Shown here piece after piece: positions 1-6,354 of a stretch of DNA of 7,893 nucleotides. Source of the DNA: Vicinamibacteria bacterium (GTDB lineage Bacteria > Acidobacteriota > Vicinamibacteria > Vicinamibacterales > 2-12-FULL-66-21); the NCBI GenBank assembly GCA_025937075.1, contig JAICSD010000199.1:1-7893 (forward strand), in the 5' to 3' direction. The position numbers were made by a program, and so were the translations under genes. Every line of letters starts with the position of its first letter. Positions within the stretch are counted from its first letter, which is position 1. The notes under the pieces are model-generated. The model was not told where the DNA came from. It was given only the letters and a program-made list of their open reading frames with translations, and searched no databases.

Positions 1-1853
1 CGGACGGTCGAGACGACGCCGACGATCGTGCGCCAGGGTCCTGCCTGCGCGTCGGTGCCGGTATACGTCCGGAAGCGGCGCCCGATCGCGCTCGAAGCGC
101 CGAAGTACTTCCGCGCAAAGGCGGCGTTGACAATGGCCACGGGCTGGCGGTCGTCGCTGTCGTCTTCCCCGAACGTCCGCCCTTCGAGCAGCTTCTGTCC
201 GGTGACGTTGAAATAGCCGCCCGTCACCTGTTCGAAGTTCGCCGCCTGCCGATCCTTCTTGTCGCGATACACGCGCCCGTCGACCTCGATCGGCACGTTT
301 CCAGAGAACACCATCCGGAACCGGTTCGTCAGCGCCGCCGCTTCGAATTCCGGCGCCGACGCGAATTCGCGCAGCACGCGGTCATAAAAAGCCTTGCGCG
401 CCTGCGGCGTCGGGTAGCTCCCCTCCATCAGCGCCATGCGCGCCGTGAGCACGCCCGTCGTGTCGTACCCGTAATCGATCGTCTGCTGCTTCGTAATGGA
501 TCGAAGCTGCAGCAGCGACCCGACGAGGAGCACGCAGGTGACGACGACCTGAAAGACGACGAGGCCGCGCGACACGAGCGAGACTGCTCGGTTCGTGTTG
601 CCGCGGCCGCCGTCGCGCAGCACTTCGACGGCATTGGCGCGCGACGAGATGATCGCCGGGAGCAGCCCCGAGAGCACCGCAGCGGCAAGCGTGCACGCGA
701 CCGTGAACGCCAGGACCGGCCCGTCGACGTCGAACCGGATCCAGGCAGGCGGCGGGTTGTCGAGCGCGTGAACGGCGGCGGAGAGCCAGTCGATGGACAC
801 GTACGCGAGCGCGATCCCCAGCACGGCGCCAATCACGGCGACGAGGAGGCTCTCGGTGAGCATCTGCGCGATGAGCCGTGAACGCGATGCGCCCAGCGAC
901 GAGCGTACCGCGAGTTCCTTGGCTCTGAGCGTCGCCCGCGCAAATTGCATGTTCATCACGTTGACGCACGCAATGAGCAGCACGCCCACGCAGAACCCGA
1001 GCATCGTCAGCAACGTGCCCCGCAGCGGCGCCGGCGTGAAGGTCTTCAACAGCGGCTCGACCTGCCCGGTGTTGAACTGCTTGTTCGTGTCCGGGTACGC
1101 GGCGGCGAACCGCTTCGCAAACGTGGTCGCCTCGGCATTGGCCTGGTCCAGCGACACGCCGGCCTTCAGCAGTCCCAATACCGACGGATTCACGCCCGAC
1201 GGATCGTTCCGGGGCTTGGGCGGGAATTCGCTGTACAGCGGAATCCAGATCTCTTCGTTGGTCGGAAACGCGAAGCCGCGCGGCATCACGCCAATCACCG
1301 TCGCGGCCTTCCCGTTCAGCCGAAACGGCCGGCCGACCACGTCGGCCGCGCCGCCGAAATCGCGCTGCCACATGCCGTAGCCGATGATCGCCACCTTTGC
1401 GGCGGTCGACGTATCGTCCGTCGCGACGAAGTTCCGTCCCATCAGCGGCCGCTCGCCGAGCGTGTCCAGAAACCGCTCGGTCACGTAAGCGCCGGTCAAC
1501 CGCTGCGGCTTGCCGTCGATCGTCACGTTCACCGTGGACCCGTTCAGGTAGGCCGCAAGCGCCTCGAACGATTGCTGATGCGGCAGCAGCTCCTCGAAAT
1601 CCAGCGAGGAGATCTGCCCGTTCACGCCAAAGAACGTCCGCGTTGTCGGATCGATGAAATTGACGCTGACCAGCCGGTCGGCGGTGGGAAACGAGAAGCC
1701 ACGGAGCATCACCCCGTTGACGACGCCGAACATGGTCGTGACGCCGGCGATGCCGAGCGCCAGGACGAGGACGGCGAGGGCACAGAAGCTTTTTTCCTTG
1801 CGCAGTACGCGAAACCCGATGCGCACATCACGTGTGACGTTTTCGGCGGGCAT
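1..1853 (-). CDS. ADOP-family ABC transporter permease (FtsX/MacB-like), C-terminus cut off by left window edge
   Basis: Inner-membrane permease of the MacB/FtsX type, in the large two-halved ADOP form common in Acidobacteriota. The reading frame is open for 617 codons from the ATG at 1853 to the window edge, without a frameshift. Residues 8-62 match the usual ADOP start: an amphipathic stretch, TM1 at about 23-47 (containing LALGI), then ML-R-x-PxADRLV. A MacB-like periplasmic core follows at about 50-270, with the GVMPRGFAFP segment at 189-198. An FtsX domain has TMs near 283-303, 332-352 and 378-402, and its loop carries NVMNMQFARAT and ELAVRSSLGASRSRL (about 298-327). A further TM at 432-449 leads into a second periplasmic core from about 455. 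The final FtsX domain, expected near 620-800, lies outside. The start has no clear Shine-Dalgarno, but the N-terminus aligns with the family. No PadR-type regulator or ATPase gene adjoins it. The transported substrate cannot be inferred. Confidence 0.93.
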   Translation of the reverse strand, partial: MPAENVTRDVRIGFRVLRKEKSFCALAVLVLALGIAGVTTMFGVVNGVMLRGFSFPTADRLVSVNFIDPTTRTFFGVNGQISSLDFEELLPHQQSFEALAAYLNGSTVNVTIDGKPQRLTGAYVTERFLDTLGERPLMGRNFVATDDTSTAAKVAIIGYGMWQRDFGGAADVVGRPFRLNGKAATVIGVMPRGFAFPTNEEIWIPLYSEFPPKPRNDPSGVNPSVLGLLKAGVSLDQANAEATTFAKRFAAAYPDTNKQFNTGQVEPLLKTFTPAPLRGTLLTMLGFCVGVLLIACVNVMNMQFARATLRAKELAVRSSLGASRSRLIAQMLTESLLVAVIGAVLGIALAYVSIDWLSAAVHALDNPPPAWIRFDVDGPVLAFTVACTLAAAVLSGLLPAIISSRANAVEVLRDGGRGNTNRAVSLVSRGLVVFQVVVTCVLLVGSLLQLRSITKQQTIDYGYDTTGVLTARMALMEGSYPTPQARKAFYDRVLREFASAPEFEAAALTNRFRMVFSGNVPIEVDGRVYRDKKDRQAANFEQVTGGYFNVTGQKLLEGRTFGEDDSDDRQPVAIVNAAFARKYFGASSAIGRRFRTYTGTDAQAGPWRTIVGVVSTV

Positions 1854-1884
1854 ACGGAGATAGACGGTTGCGCCGCGGTCCTGG

Positions 1885-1958
1885 TTCGATGGGCGATGGA
1901 CGATGTTCGATGTTCGATGTTCGATGGACGATGTTCGATGGTCGATGTTCGATGTTCG
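1885..1958. repeat. Degenerate 7-bp tandem repeat, ten full copies
   Basis: Ten consecutive heptamers run from 1885 to 1954, followed by a partial TTCG copy to 1958. The last five bases, CGATG, are identical in all ten. Variation is confined to the first two bases, which read TT, GG, GA, TT, TT, TT, GA, TT, GT, TT. Blocks 1892-1919 and 1920-1947 match at 25 of 28 positions, hinting at a 28-bp higher-order duplication. The array starts 31 bp upstream of the permease start codon, in the divergent intergenic region. Because 7 is not a multiple of 3 and the unit makes no stop codon in these frames, it produces spurious open frames on both strands. The function is unknown. Confidence 0.9.
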
Positions 1959-1963
1959 TGTAG

Positions 1964-1984
1964 GGCGCCCCTTTACGGGGCGCC
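1964..1984. repeat. Perfect 8-bp inverted repeat (GGCGCCCC / GGGGCGCC), 5-nt loop
   Basis: The arms 1964-1971 and 1977-1984 are exact reverse complements around the loop TTTAC. The inverted repeat begins 5 bp after the heptamer array. The palindrome GGCGCC occurs in each arm, again at 1987-1992, and further right at 2090-2095 and 2112-2117. It is not a convincing intrinsic terminator: the nearest T-run on the plus strand (2007-2011) is 22 bp past the stem, and no plus-strand gene ends upstream. A cruciform, a REP-like element or a protein-binding site are possible readings. Confidence 0.7.
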
Positions 1985-2078
1985 AAGGCGCCAAACGACA
2001 CGACACTTTTTCGACGACTCGCCTACTGGCTGCGCGTCGCCTGGATCGACCCGGTCACGTCTTCTGCGACAGGAGTAG

Positions 2079-2114
2079 GCCGGCTGAACGGCGCCCTTTT
2101 TCCGGTGAGCCGGC
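2079..2114. promoter_or_regulatory. 7-bp inverted repeat (GCCGGCT / AGCCGGC) over the expected -35 zone of the amidohydrolase
   Basis: Arms 2079-2085 and 2108-2114 are exact reverse complements separated by 22 bp. The right arm ends 9 bp before the -10-like hexamer at 2124, so the pair straddles the region where a -35 element would sit. This placement suits an operator, but a 7-bp GC-only match is weak evidence in DNA this GC-rich. Confidence 0.25.
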
Positions 2115-2123
2115 GCCATCGGA

Positions 2124-2129
2124 TAGAAT
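2124..2129 (+). promoter_or_regulatory. Putative -10 box (TAGAAT) of a leaderless promoter for the amidohydrolase
   Basis: TAGAAT differs from the sigma-70 consensus TATAAT at one position and ends 7 bp before the ATG at 2137. At normal spacing, transcription would begin at or within a base or two of the A of that ATG, giving an mRNA with essentially no 5' leader. Consistent with this, there is no Shine-Dalgarno between the hexamer and the ATG (the bases are CCGCCGC). A -35 match 16-19 bp upstream is not evident. The hexamer is an AT-rich island in otherwise GC-rich DNA. Confidence 0.5.
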
Positions 2130-2136
2130 CCGCCGC

Positions 2137-3393
2137 ATGCGTGTTCTCCTCCTTTCGCTCCTGGCATGCCCCTTCGCTCTTGCGGTCCTCAGCGCTCAAC
2201 CCACCACGCCAATCACGATCCGCGCCGGCCACCTGATCGACGGGCGCGGGCACGATCAGCGCGACGTCGTCATCACGGTGACGGGTGACACGATCACGAG
2301 CGTCGCGCCGACGCCAGGCGCCGTCACGCACGATTTTTCCCGCCTGACGCTGCTGCCGGGGTTCATCGACACGCACGTGCACATCCTGTGGCACTTCGGT
2401 AAGGACGGCCGGTTCGAGAGTCGCGGCGAAACGCTCGACGATCGCGTGAAAGCGGGCGAGGAGAACGCCCGGGTGACCGTCATGAACGGGTTCACCACGG
2501 TCCAGAGCGTTGGAGAACCGATGGACCTCGAACTGCGCAAACGCCTGGAGGCCCAGCATCTGCCGGGGCCGCGGATCCTGACGTCCGTGCGCCAGTTGAA
2601 CGAGTACTCCGGCACGCCGCGGACAGGGCGCGGAGAGCCCGCCACACAGCGTCCGCTCGCCACCGCGGAACAACTGCGCGGCGCGGTGCGCGAAGCCAAG
2701 TCGGCGGGCGCGGATTTGATCAAGCTGTTCGCGTCCGCCAGCATCCGCGACGGCGGCAAACAGACGATGACCGACGAACAGCTGAAGGCGGCATGCAGCG
2801 AGGCGACGGCGCTCGGCCTGCGCACGCTCGTGCACGCGCACAGCCCCGAGTCGATGCGCGGCGCCATCCTCGGAGGATGCACCCAGGTCGAGCACGGCAT
2901 CTTCGCCACCGACGATGTGCTCCACCTGATGGCCGAGCACGGCACGTACTTCGACCCGAACATCGGCCTCGTGCTGCAGAACTATCTGCAGAACAAGGAC
3001 AAGTTCCTCGGCATCGGCAACTACACGGAGGAAGGATTCGCCGCGATGGAGAAGGCGATTCCGACCAACGTCGCGATGTTCAAGAAGGCGCTGCAGGTGC
3101 CGAACCTGAAGATCGTGTACGGCACGGACGCCGTCGCTGGCGCGCACGGCCGGAACATCGAAGAGGCCATCGGGCGCGTGCAACTGGGCGGGCAGAAGCC
3201 GATGGACGCGATCACGTCGCTGACGTCGTTGTCGGCGGAGTCGCTTCGCCTGCAGGACCAGATTGGCGCGCTCGCGCCGGGCCTGAAGGCCGACATCGTC
3301 GCCGTGGACGGCGACCCGCTGACGGACATCACCGCGCTGCGACGGGTGGTGTTCGTGATGCACGACGGCAAGGTGCTTCGCGCTGAGCGATAG
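2137..3393 (+). CDS. Exported metal-dependent amidohydrolase (imidazolonepropionase / Xaa-Pro dipeptidase-like, COG1228 type)
   Basis: A 418-residue TIM-barrel hydrolase, probably cleaving an amide or peptide bond in the periplasm or outside the cell. Residues 1-20 form a signal peptide: Arg2, a Leu/Ala-rich core, and probable cleavage after LSA at 18-20. The metal-site pattern is complete: HxH at H80/H82 in FIDTHVH, a probable carboxylated lysine K196 in DLIKLF, H233/H235 in LVHAH, H253 in VEHG and D331 in YGTDA. The C-terminal beta-sandwich signature GALAPGLKADIVAVDGDPL is at 377-395. Length is normal for the family. An upstream in-frame start at 1903 exists, but the added codons only translate the 7-bp repeat. 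The ATG at 2137 gives a clean signal peptide and sits 7 bp after the -10-like box. The gene converges with the Bat cluster and shares no operon. The motifs fit dipeptidase or imidazolonepropionase-like members, but the substrate is not readable from sequence. Confidence 0.93.
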   Translation: MRVLLLSLLACPFALAVLSAQPTTPITIRAGHLIDGRGHDQRDVVITVTGDTITSVAPTPGAVTHDFSRLTLLPGFIDTHVHILWHFGKDGRFESRGETLDDRVKAGEENARVTVMNGFTTVQSVGEPMDLELRKRLEAQHLPGPRILTSVRQLNEYSGTPRTGRGEPATQRPLATAEQLRGAVREAKSAGADLIKLFASASIRDGGKQTMTDEQLKAACSEATALGLRTLVHAHSPESMRGAILGGCTQVEHGIFATDDVLHLMAEHGTYFDPNIGLVLQNYLQNKDKFLGIGNYTEEGFAAMEKAIPTNVAMFKKALQVPNLKIVYGTDAVAGAHGRNIEEAIGRVQLGGQKPMDAITSLTSLSAESLRLQDQIGALAPGLKADIVAVDGDPLTDITALRRVVFVMHDGKVLRAER

Positions 3394-3395
3394 CC

Positions 3396-3502
3396 ACTAC
3401 GCAACGTCACAACTACCAATTACTCGAGGACCACAACCCGAACGGCCATCGAGAACGTGCCCACGCGCTCTTGTGTAGTTGGAGGTTGTGTCGTTGAGTA
3501 GT
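3396..3502. repeat. Imperfect 30-bp inverted repeat filling the convergent intergenic region
   Basis: The left arm 3396-3425 and the reverse complement of the right arm 3473-3502 match at 24 of 30 positions without gaps, around a 47-bp centre. The right arm consists of short degenerate units ending in GTTG (GTAGTTG, GAGGTTG, TGTCGTTG, AGTAGTTG). The left arm carries the same kind of unit inverted. The element lies between two convergent stop codons, 3 bp after the amidohydrolase stop and 4 bp before the end of the batA-like gene. A bidirectional terminator is possible by position, but neither arm is followed by a T-tract. No gene is seen in this 113-bp gap. Confidence 0.65.
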
Positions 3503-3506
3503 TGAT

Positions 3507-4499
3507 CTACGTCTGGTCGACGAAGTACGGGATCGTGCGCAGCCCCATGGCGGCGCACAGCGCGACGAGTGCGGGAATCGCGAACCACTGATAGACGGGC
3601 ACGTCGCGCACGTAGACATGGCTGACGAGCAGGCCCTTTTCGATCTGGTCGATCGTCTGTGACGCGGACGTCAGGTCGCGTTCGCTGTCGGCGCTGAAGT
3701 AGCGGCCGCCGTTCTGCTTGATCGTCGCCATCAACGCCTGCACGGCGGGCTTTTGCTTCACCTCGCGCTCCAGGTCCACGCCGATCATGTGGACCCGGAT
3801 ATCCGCCTGCTTCGATTCGGCGAGCACGTCGATCGGGTCGCGTCCGCGATTCGTCTCGCCATCGGTGAAGAGCACGACGACCTGATGGTTGTGCGAATCG
3901 GCCGTCGCCTGCTTCGCGAGCACGTAATTGGCGAGCGCCAGGCCGTCGCCAATCGCGGTCTGTCCCTCCCCTTCGAGAATCTTGTCGTCGACCATGTCGA
4001 TGTAGTGCAGCAGGTAATCGTGGTCGAACGTCAGCGGCGCGACGACGTACGCGTTGTCCGAGAACACGACGAGCCCGATGCGATCGTCGTGCCGGTTGCG
4101 GACGAACGAGCGGATCGCGCCCTTGACGGCTTCGAGCCGCGTGCGTCCGTGCTTCGCGGACGATTCCGCCTGCGTCGGCGACATCTGGCCGGAGCCCATG
4201 ACCTCCTGCATGCTCGACGAGAGATCGAGGAGCAGGACGATGTCGAGGCCGCGTGACTGCACTTCGGCCTGCGAATACGGAATGACGGGTTGCATCAGCG
4301 CCAGCCCGAGCAGCGCGATCGCGACGGCAAGCGCGAGAAACGGCAGACGGCGCAGGCCGGACGCGCGAAACCGGCTCGCGCGCAGCCATCGCACGGTCGT
4401 CGCCGCGGCGTAGCGCGTGTGGACGCGCCATTTCAGCAGCGTGAGCAGGACGATGGCGCCGCCGATCCACCACGCGATCGACGGGTTGAGAAACTTCAT
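3507..4499 (-). CDS. batA: BatA-like membrane-anchored von Willebrand factor A protein
   Basis: A 330-residue inner-membrane VWA protein, presumed partner of the MoxR/DUF58 pair in a Bat-type complex. The architecture is standard for BatA: TM at about 9-25 and 53-73, then the VWA domain from about 84 to 290, then a C-terminal TM at about 303-324. The MIDAS metal site is complete: D92-x-S94-x-S96 in LDLSSSM, T181 in GQTAIGDGLA and D213 in FTDGETN. The segments RIGLVVFSD (140-148) and PLTFDHDYLL (155-164) are typical of the family. An extra polar stretch at about 98-117 separates the MIDAS loop from the first VWA helix. The ATG at 4499 overlaps the upstream stop as ATGA (4496-4499), suggesting translational coupling; there is only a weak GGAA upstream. 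It is the last gene of the cluster. The batA/batB choice rests on domain layout and position. Confidence 0.9.
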   Translation of the reverse strand: MKFLNPSIAWWIGGAIVLLTLLKWRVHTRYAAATTVRWLRASRFRASGLRRLPFLALAVAIALLGLALMQPVIPYSQAEVQSRGLDIVLLLDLSSSMQEVMGSGQMSPTQAESSAKHGRTRLEAVKGAIRSFVRNRHDDRIGLVVFSDNAYVVAPLTFDHDYLLHYIDMVDDKILEGEGQTAIGDGLALANYVLAKQATADSHNHQVVVLFTDGETNRGRDPIDVLAESKQADIRVHMIGVDLEREVKQKPAVQALMATIKQNGGRYFSADSERDLTSASQTIDQIEKGLLVSHVYVRDVPVYQWFAIPALVALCAAMGLRTIPYFVDQT

Positions 4500-5479
4500 C
4501 GGGTTCCGACGAACGACCGCGCCTGGTCGATGGCGTCGCGGCAGGCGTCCGCCGCGGGAATGATGTCGGGCGGCGCATAGCGCGCCTGCTCGCAGGCCGC
4601 GAGCAGGCGGGCGATGTCGTCCGCGGGAACGCGCAGCTTTCGCCCGTCGAGGCGCGCCGGCACTTCGGCGGGTGTCAGCGACGGACCTGGAACGGCAAAG
4701 GCGTCCCGCAGGTGCGCGCGGACGAGCGAGTCGATCCCGTCGTACGCCCGGCGGCGCCCATCCGGAGTAGAAAGGTCCGTCGTCTGCAGCGTCTCCATCG
4801 TCAGGCGTTCTTCCTGGCGCATGCGCCGGGCCGAGCGGCCTTCGCGCCGCGGACGCCGGCGGCCGAGCGCCGCCACCGCGATGAATGCCAGCGGCGCGAT
4901 CGAGACGACGATCAACGCGAGGCCGAACGTGCCGGCGGACGCGTAGGTCTGCGGTCGCGGCTGCGGCGTCACGCCGTCGCGCAACGCTGCCGCATCGGGA
5001 TCGTTCGCAAGCGTGCTGCGGAAGGCGACCGACACCGCCGGAATCTGGAACTCCCCCGCCGGCGCTTCGTCCTGCAGCCGCTGGCCCGGACGTTTGACGA
5101 AATACCGGACCGTGAGCGGCTCGATGTGCAGGTCTGGCGTATCGACGTGATACGTGGTCAGCGTGTACACGATCCGATGCGTGGTGGATTCGTCAGGCGC
5201 CGTCGTGGCGATGGCGTTCATGCCGACGACGTCGAGCCCCGACGTTTTCAGCTTTTCTTTCGCGACGTCGTCAGAAAGGATGTCCACGCCTTTCGGGCAG
5301 ACGATCTCGACCGCGTAGTTCACGCGGTCGGCGACCCAGACGGCCGTCCGATCGATTGACGCGTGGACGACGGGCGCCTGCGTCGACTGCGCGGATGCGG
5401 GCGACGAGGCCAGGATCGACAGCGCGAAGCCGGCGGCGAAGCAGGCCTGACGGCCTGCGCGGCGGCGTGTTCCAGTCAC
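4496..5479 (-). CDS. Single-pass membrane protein of the Bat cluster, BatD/DUF4381-like layout
   Basis: A 327-residue protein between the DUF58 and batA-like genes. A signal peptide with RRR near the N-terminus ends at about ASA (28-30). A predicted periplasmic, beta-rich domain occupies about 35-155 (repeated hydrophobic beta stretches such as VNYAVEIV, HRIVYTLTTY and LTVRYFVKR). A Pro-rich linker (171-177) leads to a TM at about 183-205, a basic stop-transfer stretch (RRRPRREGRSARR) and a cytoplasmic helical tail of about 110 residues with SLTPAEVPARL at 267-277. The periplasmic part resembles BatD. The tail resembles DUF4381-type proteins that usually sit at this place in Bat operons. Both comparisons are inference from layout and remembered motifs. 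The frame is open upstream to 5908, but the GTG at 5479 is the better start: AAGGAG lies 6 bp before it, a signal peptide follows directly, and GTGA overlaps the DUF58 stop. Confidence 0.8.
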   Translation of the reverse strand: MTGTRRRAGRQACFAAGFALSILASSPASAQSTQAPVVHASIDRTAVWVADRVNYAVEIVCPKGVDILSDDVAKEKLKTSGLDVVGMNAIATTAPDESTTHRIVYTLTTYHVDTPDLHIEPLTVRYFVKRPGQRLQDEAPAGEFQIPAVSVAFRSTLANDPDAAALRDGVTPQPRPQTYASAGTFGLALIVVSIAPLAFIAVAALGRRRPRREGRSARRMRQEERLTMETLQTTDLSTPDGRRRAYDGIDSLVRAHLRDAFAVPGPSLTPAEVPARLDGRKLRVPADDIARLLAACEQARYAPPDIIPAADACRDAIDQARSFVGTR

Positions 5480-6354
5480 GCGATTCTCCTTGCAAACAGC
5501 GACAAGACGGGCAGCACGGGGCTGCGGTCCGTCCGAACGAACACATGATCCATGGGGACGCGATAGAACGCCCGGACGAGCGTGTCGCGGCGCTCGCGCG
5601 CGGCCGCTTCGTACGCCGCGCGGACCCCCCCGCTCAGTCCGACGGTCACGCGCTTGCCCGTCTCGAGATCCCGAAGCCGGACGTAGCCGGCGCCCGCGGG
5701 CAACTGCACTTCCTGCGGATCCTCTGGAACCACGGCAATGAGGTCGTGGCGGGCGCCAAGTTCCGTCAACGCACGGCTCGCAAGGGAATCGTCCTGCAGC
5801 ATGAAATCGGACACGAAGAACACCATGCTCACGCGTTTGAGCGACCGCAGCAGGTGATCGATTGCGGGCGCCATCGTGGTGCGTTTCGCGCCGGAGGAGA
5901 GCGTCCACATCTTTCCAAGCACATCCCAGGCGGCCGCGCGCGTGCGCCGGGGCGGCGTCCAGGCGTGAATGCGATCGCTGTACGCGAGGAATCCGACGTT
6001 CACCTGATCGGACAGCGCCGAGAACAGAATCGAGCCCGTGATGAAGGTCAGCGCTTCCTTTTTCGAATAGCCGGGGCCCCCGAGCAGCATGGACCGCGAC
6101 ACGTCCATGGCGACGACGACGTTCAGCTCGCGCTCCGCGTGGGTGTGCCGTACGTAGGGCGAGCCCACGCGCGCCGTCACATTCCAGTCGATCCGCCGCA
6201 CGTCGTCTCCGGGCCGATACGGCTGGTGCTCGTCGAAGTCGAACCCGGGCCCCCGGAGCGGACTCTGGTACGCGCCGACCCGCTGGTTGCGGATCTTCCG
6301 CGCGGTCATCAGCTCGATGTACCGCAGCTCACGCATCACGTGCTCGGGGATCAT
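5476..6354 (-). CDS. DUF58 domain protein (VWA-like fold), MoxR partner
   Basis: A 292-residue soluble protein of the DUF58 family, normally encoded next to MoxR ATPases and thought to work with them in the cytoplasm. The family signature is clear: GPGFDFDEHQPYRPGDD (35-51) followed by RRIDWNVTARVGSP (53-66). A VWA-like fold follows with an intact metal-site pattern: D84-x-S86-x-S88 in MDVSRSM, a Thr pair at 159-160 in GAKRTTMAPAID, and D183 in FVSDFM. Length is usual for the family and no TM is evident. The ATG at 6354 overlaps the moxR stop as ATGA (6351-6354). It has no Shine-Dalgarno, so initiation probably depends on coupling to moxR. Its own stop overlaps the next gene as GTGA (5476-5479). 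Confidence 0.93.
   Translation of the reverse strand: MIPEHVMRELRYIELMTARKIRNQRVGAYQSPLRGPGFDFDEHQPYRPGDDVRRIDWNVTARVGSPYVRHTHAERELNVVVAMDVSRSMLLGGPGYSKKEALTFITGSILFSALSDQVNVGFLAYSDRIHAWTPPRRTRAAAWDVLGKMWTLSSGAKRTTMAPAIDHLLRSLKRVSMVFFVSDFMLQDDSLASRALTELGARHDLIAVVPEDPQEVQLPAGAGYVRLRDLETGKRVTVGLSGGVRAAYEAAARERRDTLVRAFYRVPMDHVFVRTDRSPVLPVLSLFARRIA
5486..5491 (-). promoter_or_regulatory. Shine-Dalgarno (AAGGAG) fixing the GTG start at 5479
   Basis: On the minus strand AAGGAG lies 6 bp before the GTG codon at 5479-5477, inside the end of the DUF58 coding region. It is the only strong ribosome binding site at any gene junction in this cluster. It decides against the much longer open frame that extends upstream to 5908. 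Confidence 0.75.

Noticed and set aside
382..1371. 329-codon minus-strand open frame inside the permease
   Set aside because: It is in a different frame from the permease and its product is mostly Arg/Ala, the usual shadow of GC-rich coding DNA.
1854..1884. Promoter or ribosome binding site for the permease
   Set aside because: On the minus strand before the ATG at 1853 I see no convincing -10, -35 or Shine-Dalgarno sequence; TATCTC near the start is too weak to call.
1885..1958. CRISPR array
   Set aside because: The units are 7 bp and directly adjacent with no spacers, so the pattern is a short tandem repeat.
1964..2011. Intrinsic terminator formed by the GGCGCCCC hairpin and the downstream T-run
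   Set aside because: The T-run begins 22 bp past the stem and no plus-strand gene ends upstream; it lies between divergent genes.
945..2078. 377-codon plus-strand open frame opposite the permease
   Set aside because: It is antisense to a frame with unmistakable ADOP motifs, its product is Arg/His-rich low-quality sequence, and its end runs through the tandem repeat.
1903..2136. In-frame upstream extension of the amidohydrolase (78 extra codons)
   Set aside because: The added residues only translate the 7-bp repeat and the hairpin region, and they would bury the signal peptide inside the protein. The ATG at 2137 follows a -10-like box.
2023..3363. 446-codon minus-strand open frame opposite the amidohydrolase
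   Set aside because: It is antisense to a gene with a complete metal-site pattern and gives an Arg/His/Val-rich product with no recognisable domain.
3397..4578. 393-codon minus-strand open frame over the batA-like gene
   Set aside because: It is out of frame with the VWA protein and Arg/Pro-rich, and it crosses the ATGA junction without coherent domains.
5480..5908. 143-codon N-terminal extension of the BatD/DUF4381-like protein
   Set aside because: The extension lies wholly within the DUF58 gene, is Arg-rich, and would place a signal peptide in the middle of the protein. The GTG at 5479 has a strong Shine-Dalgarno.
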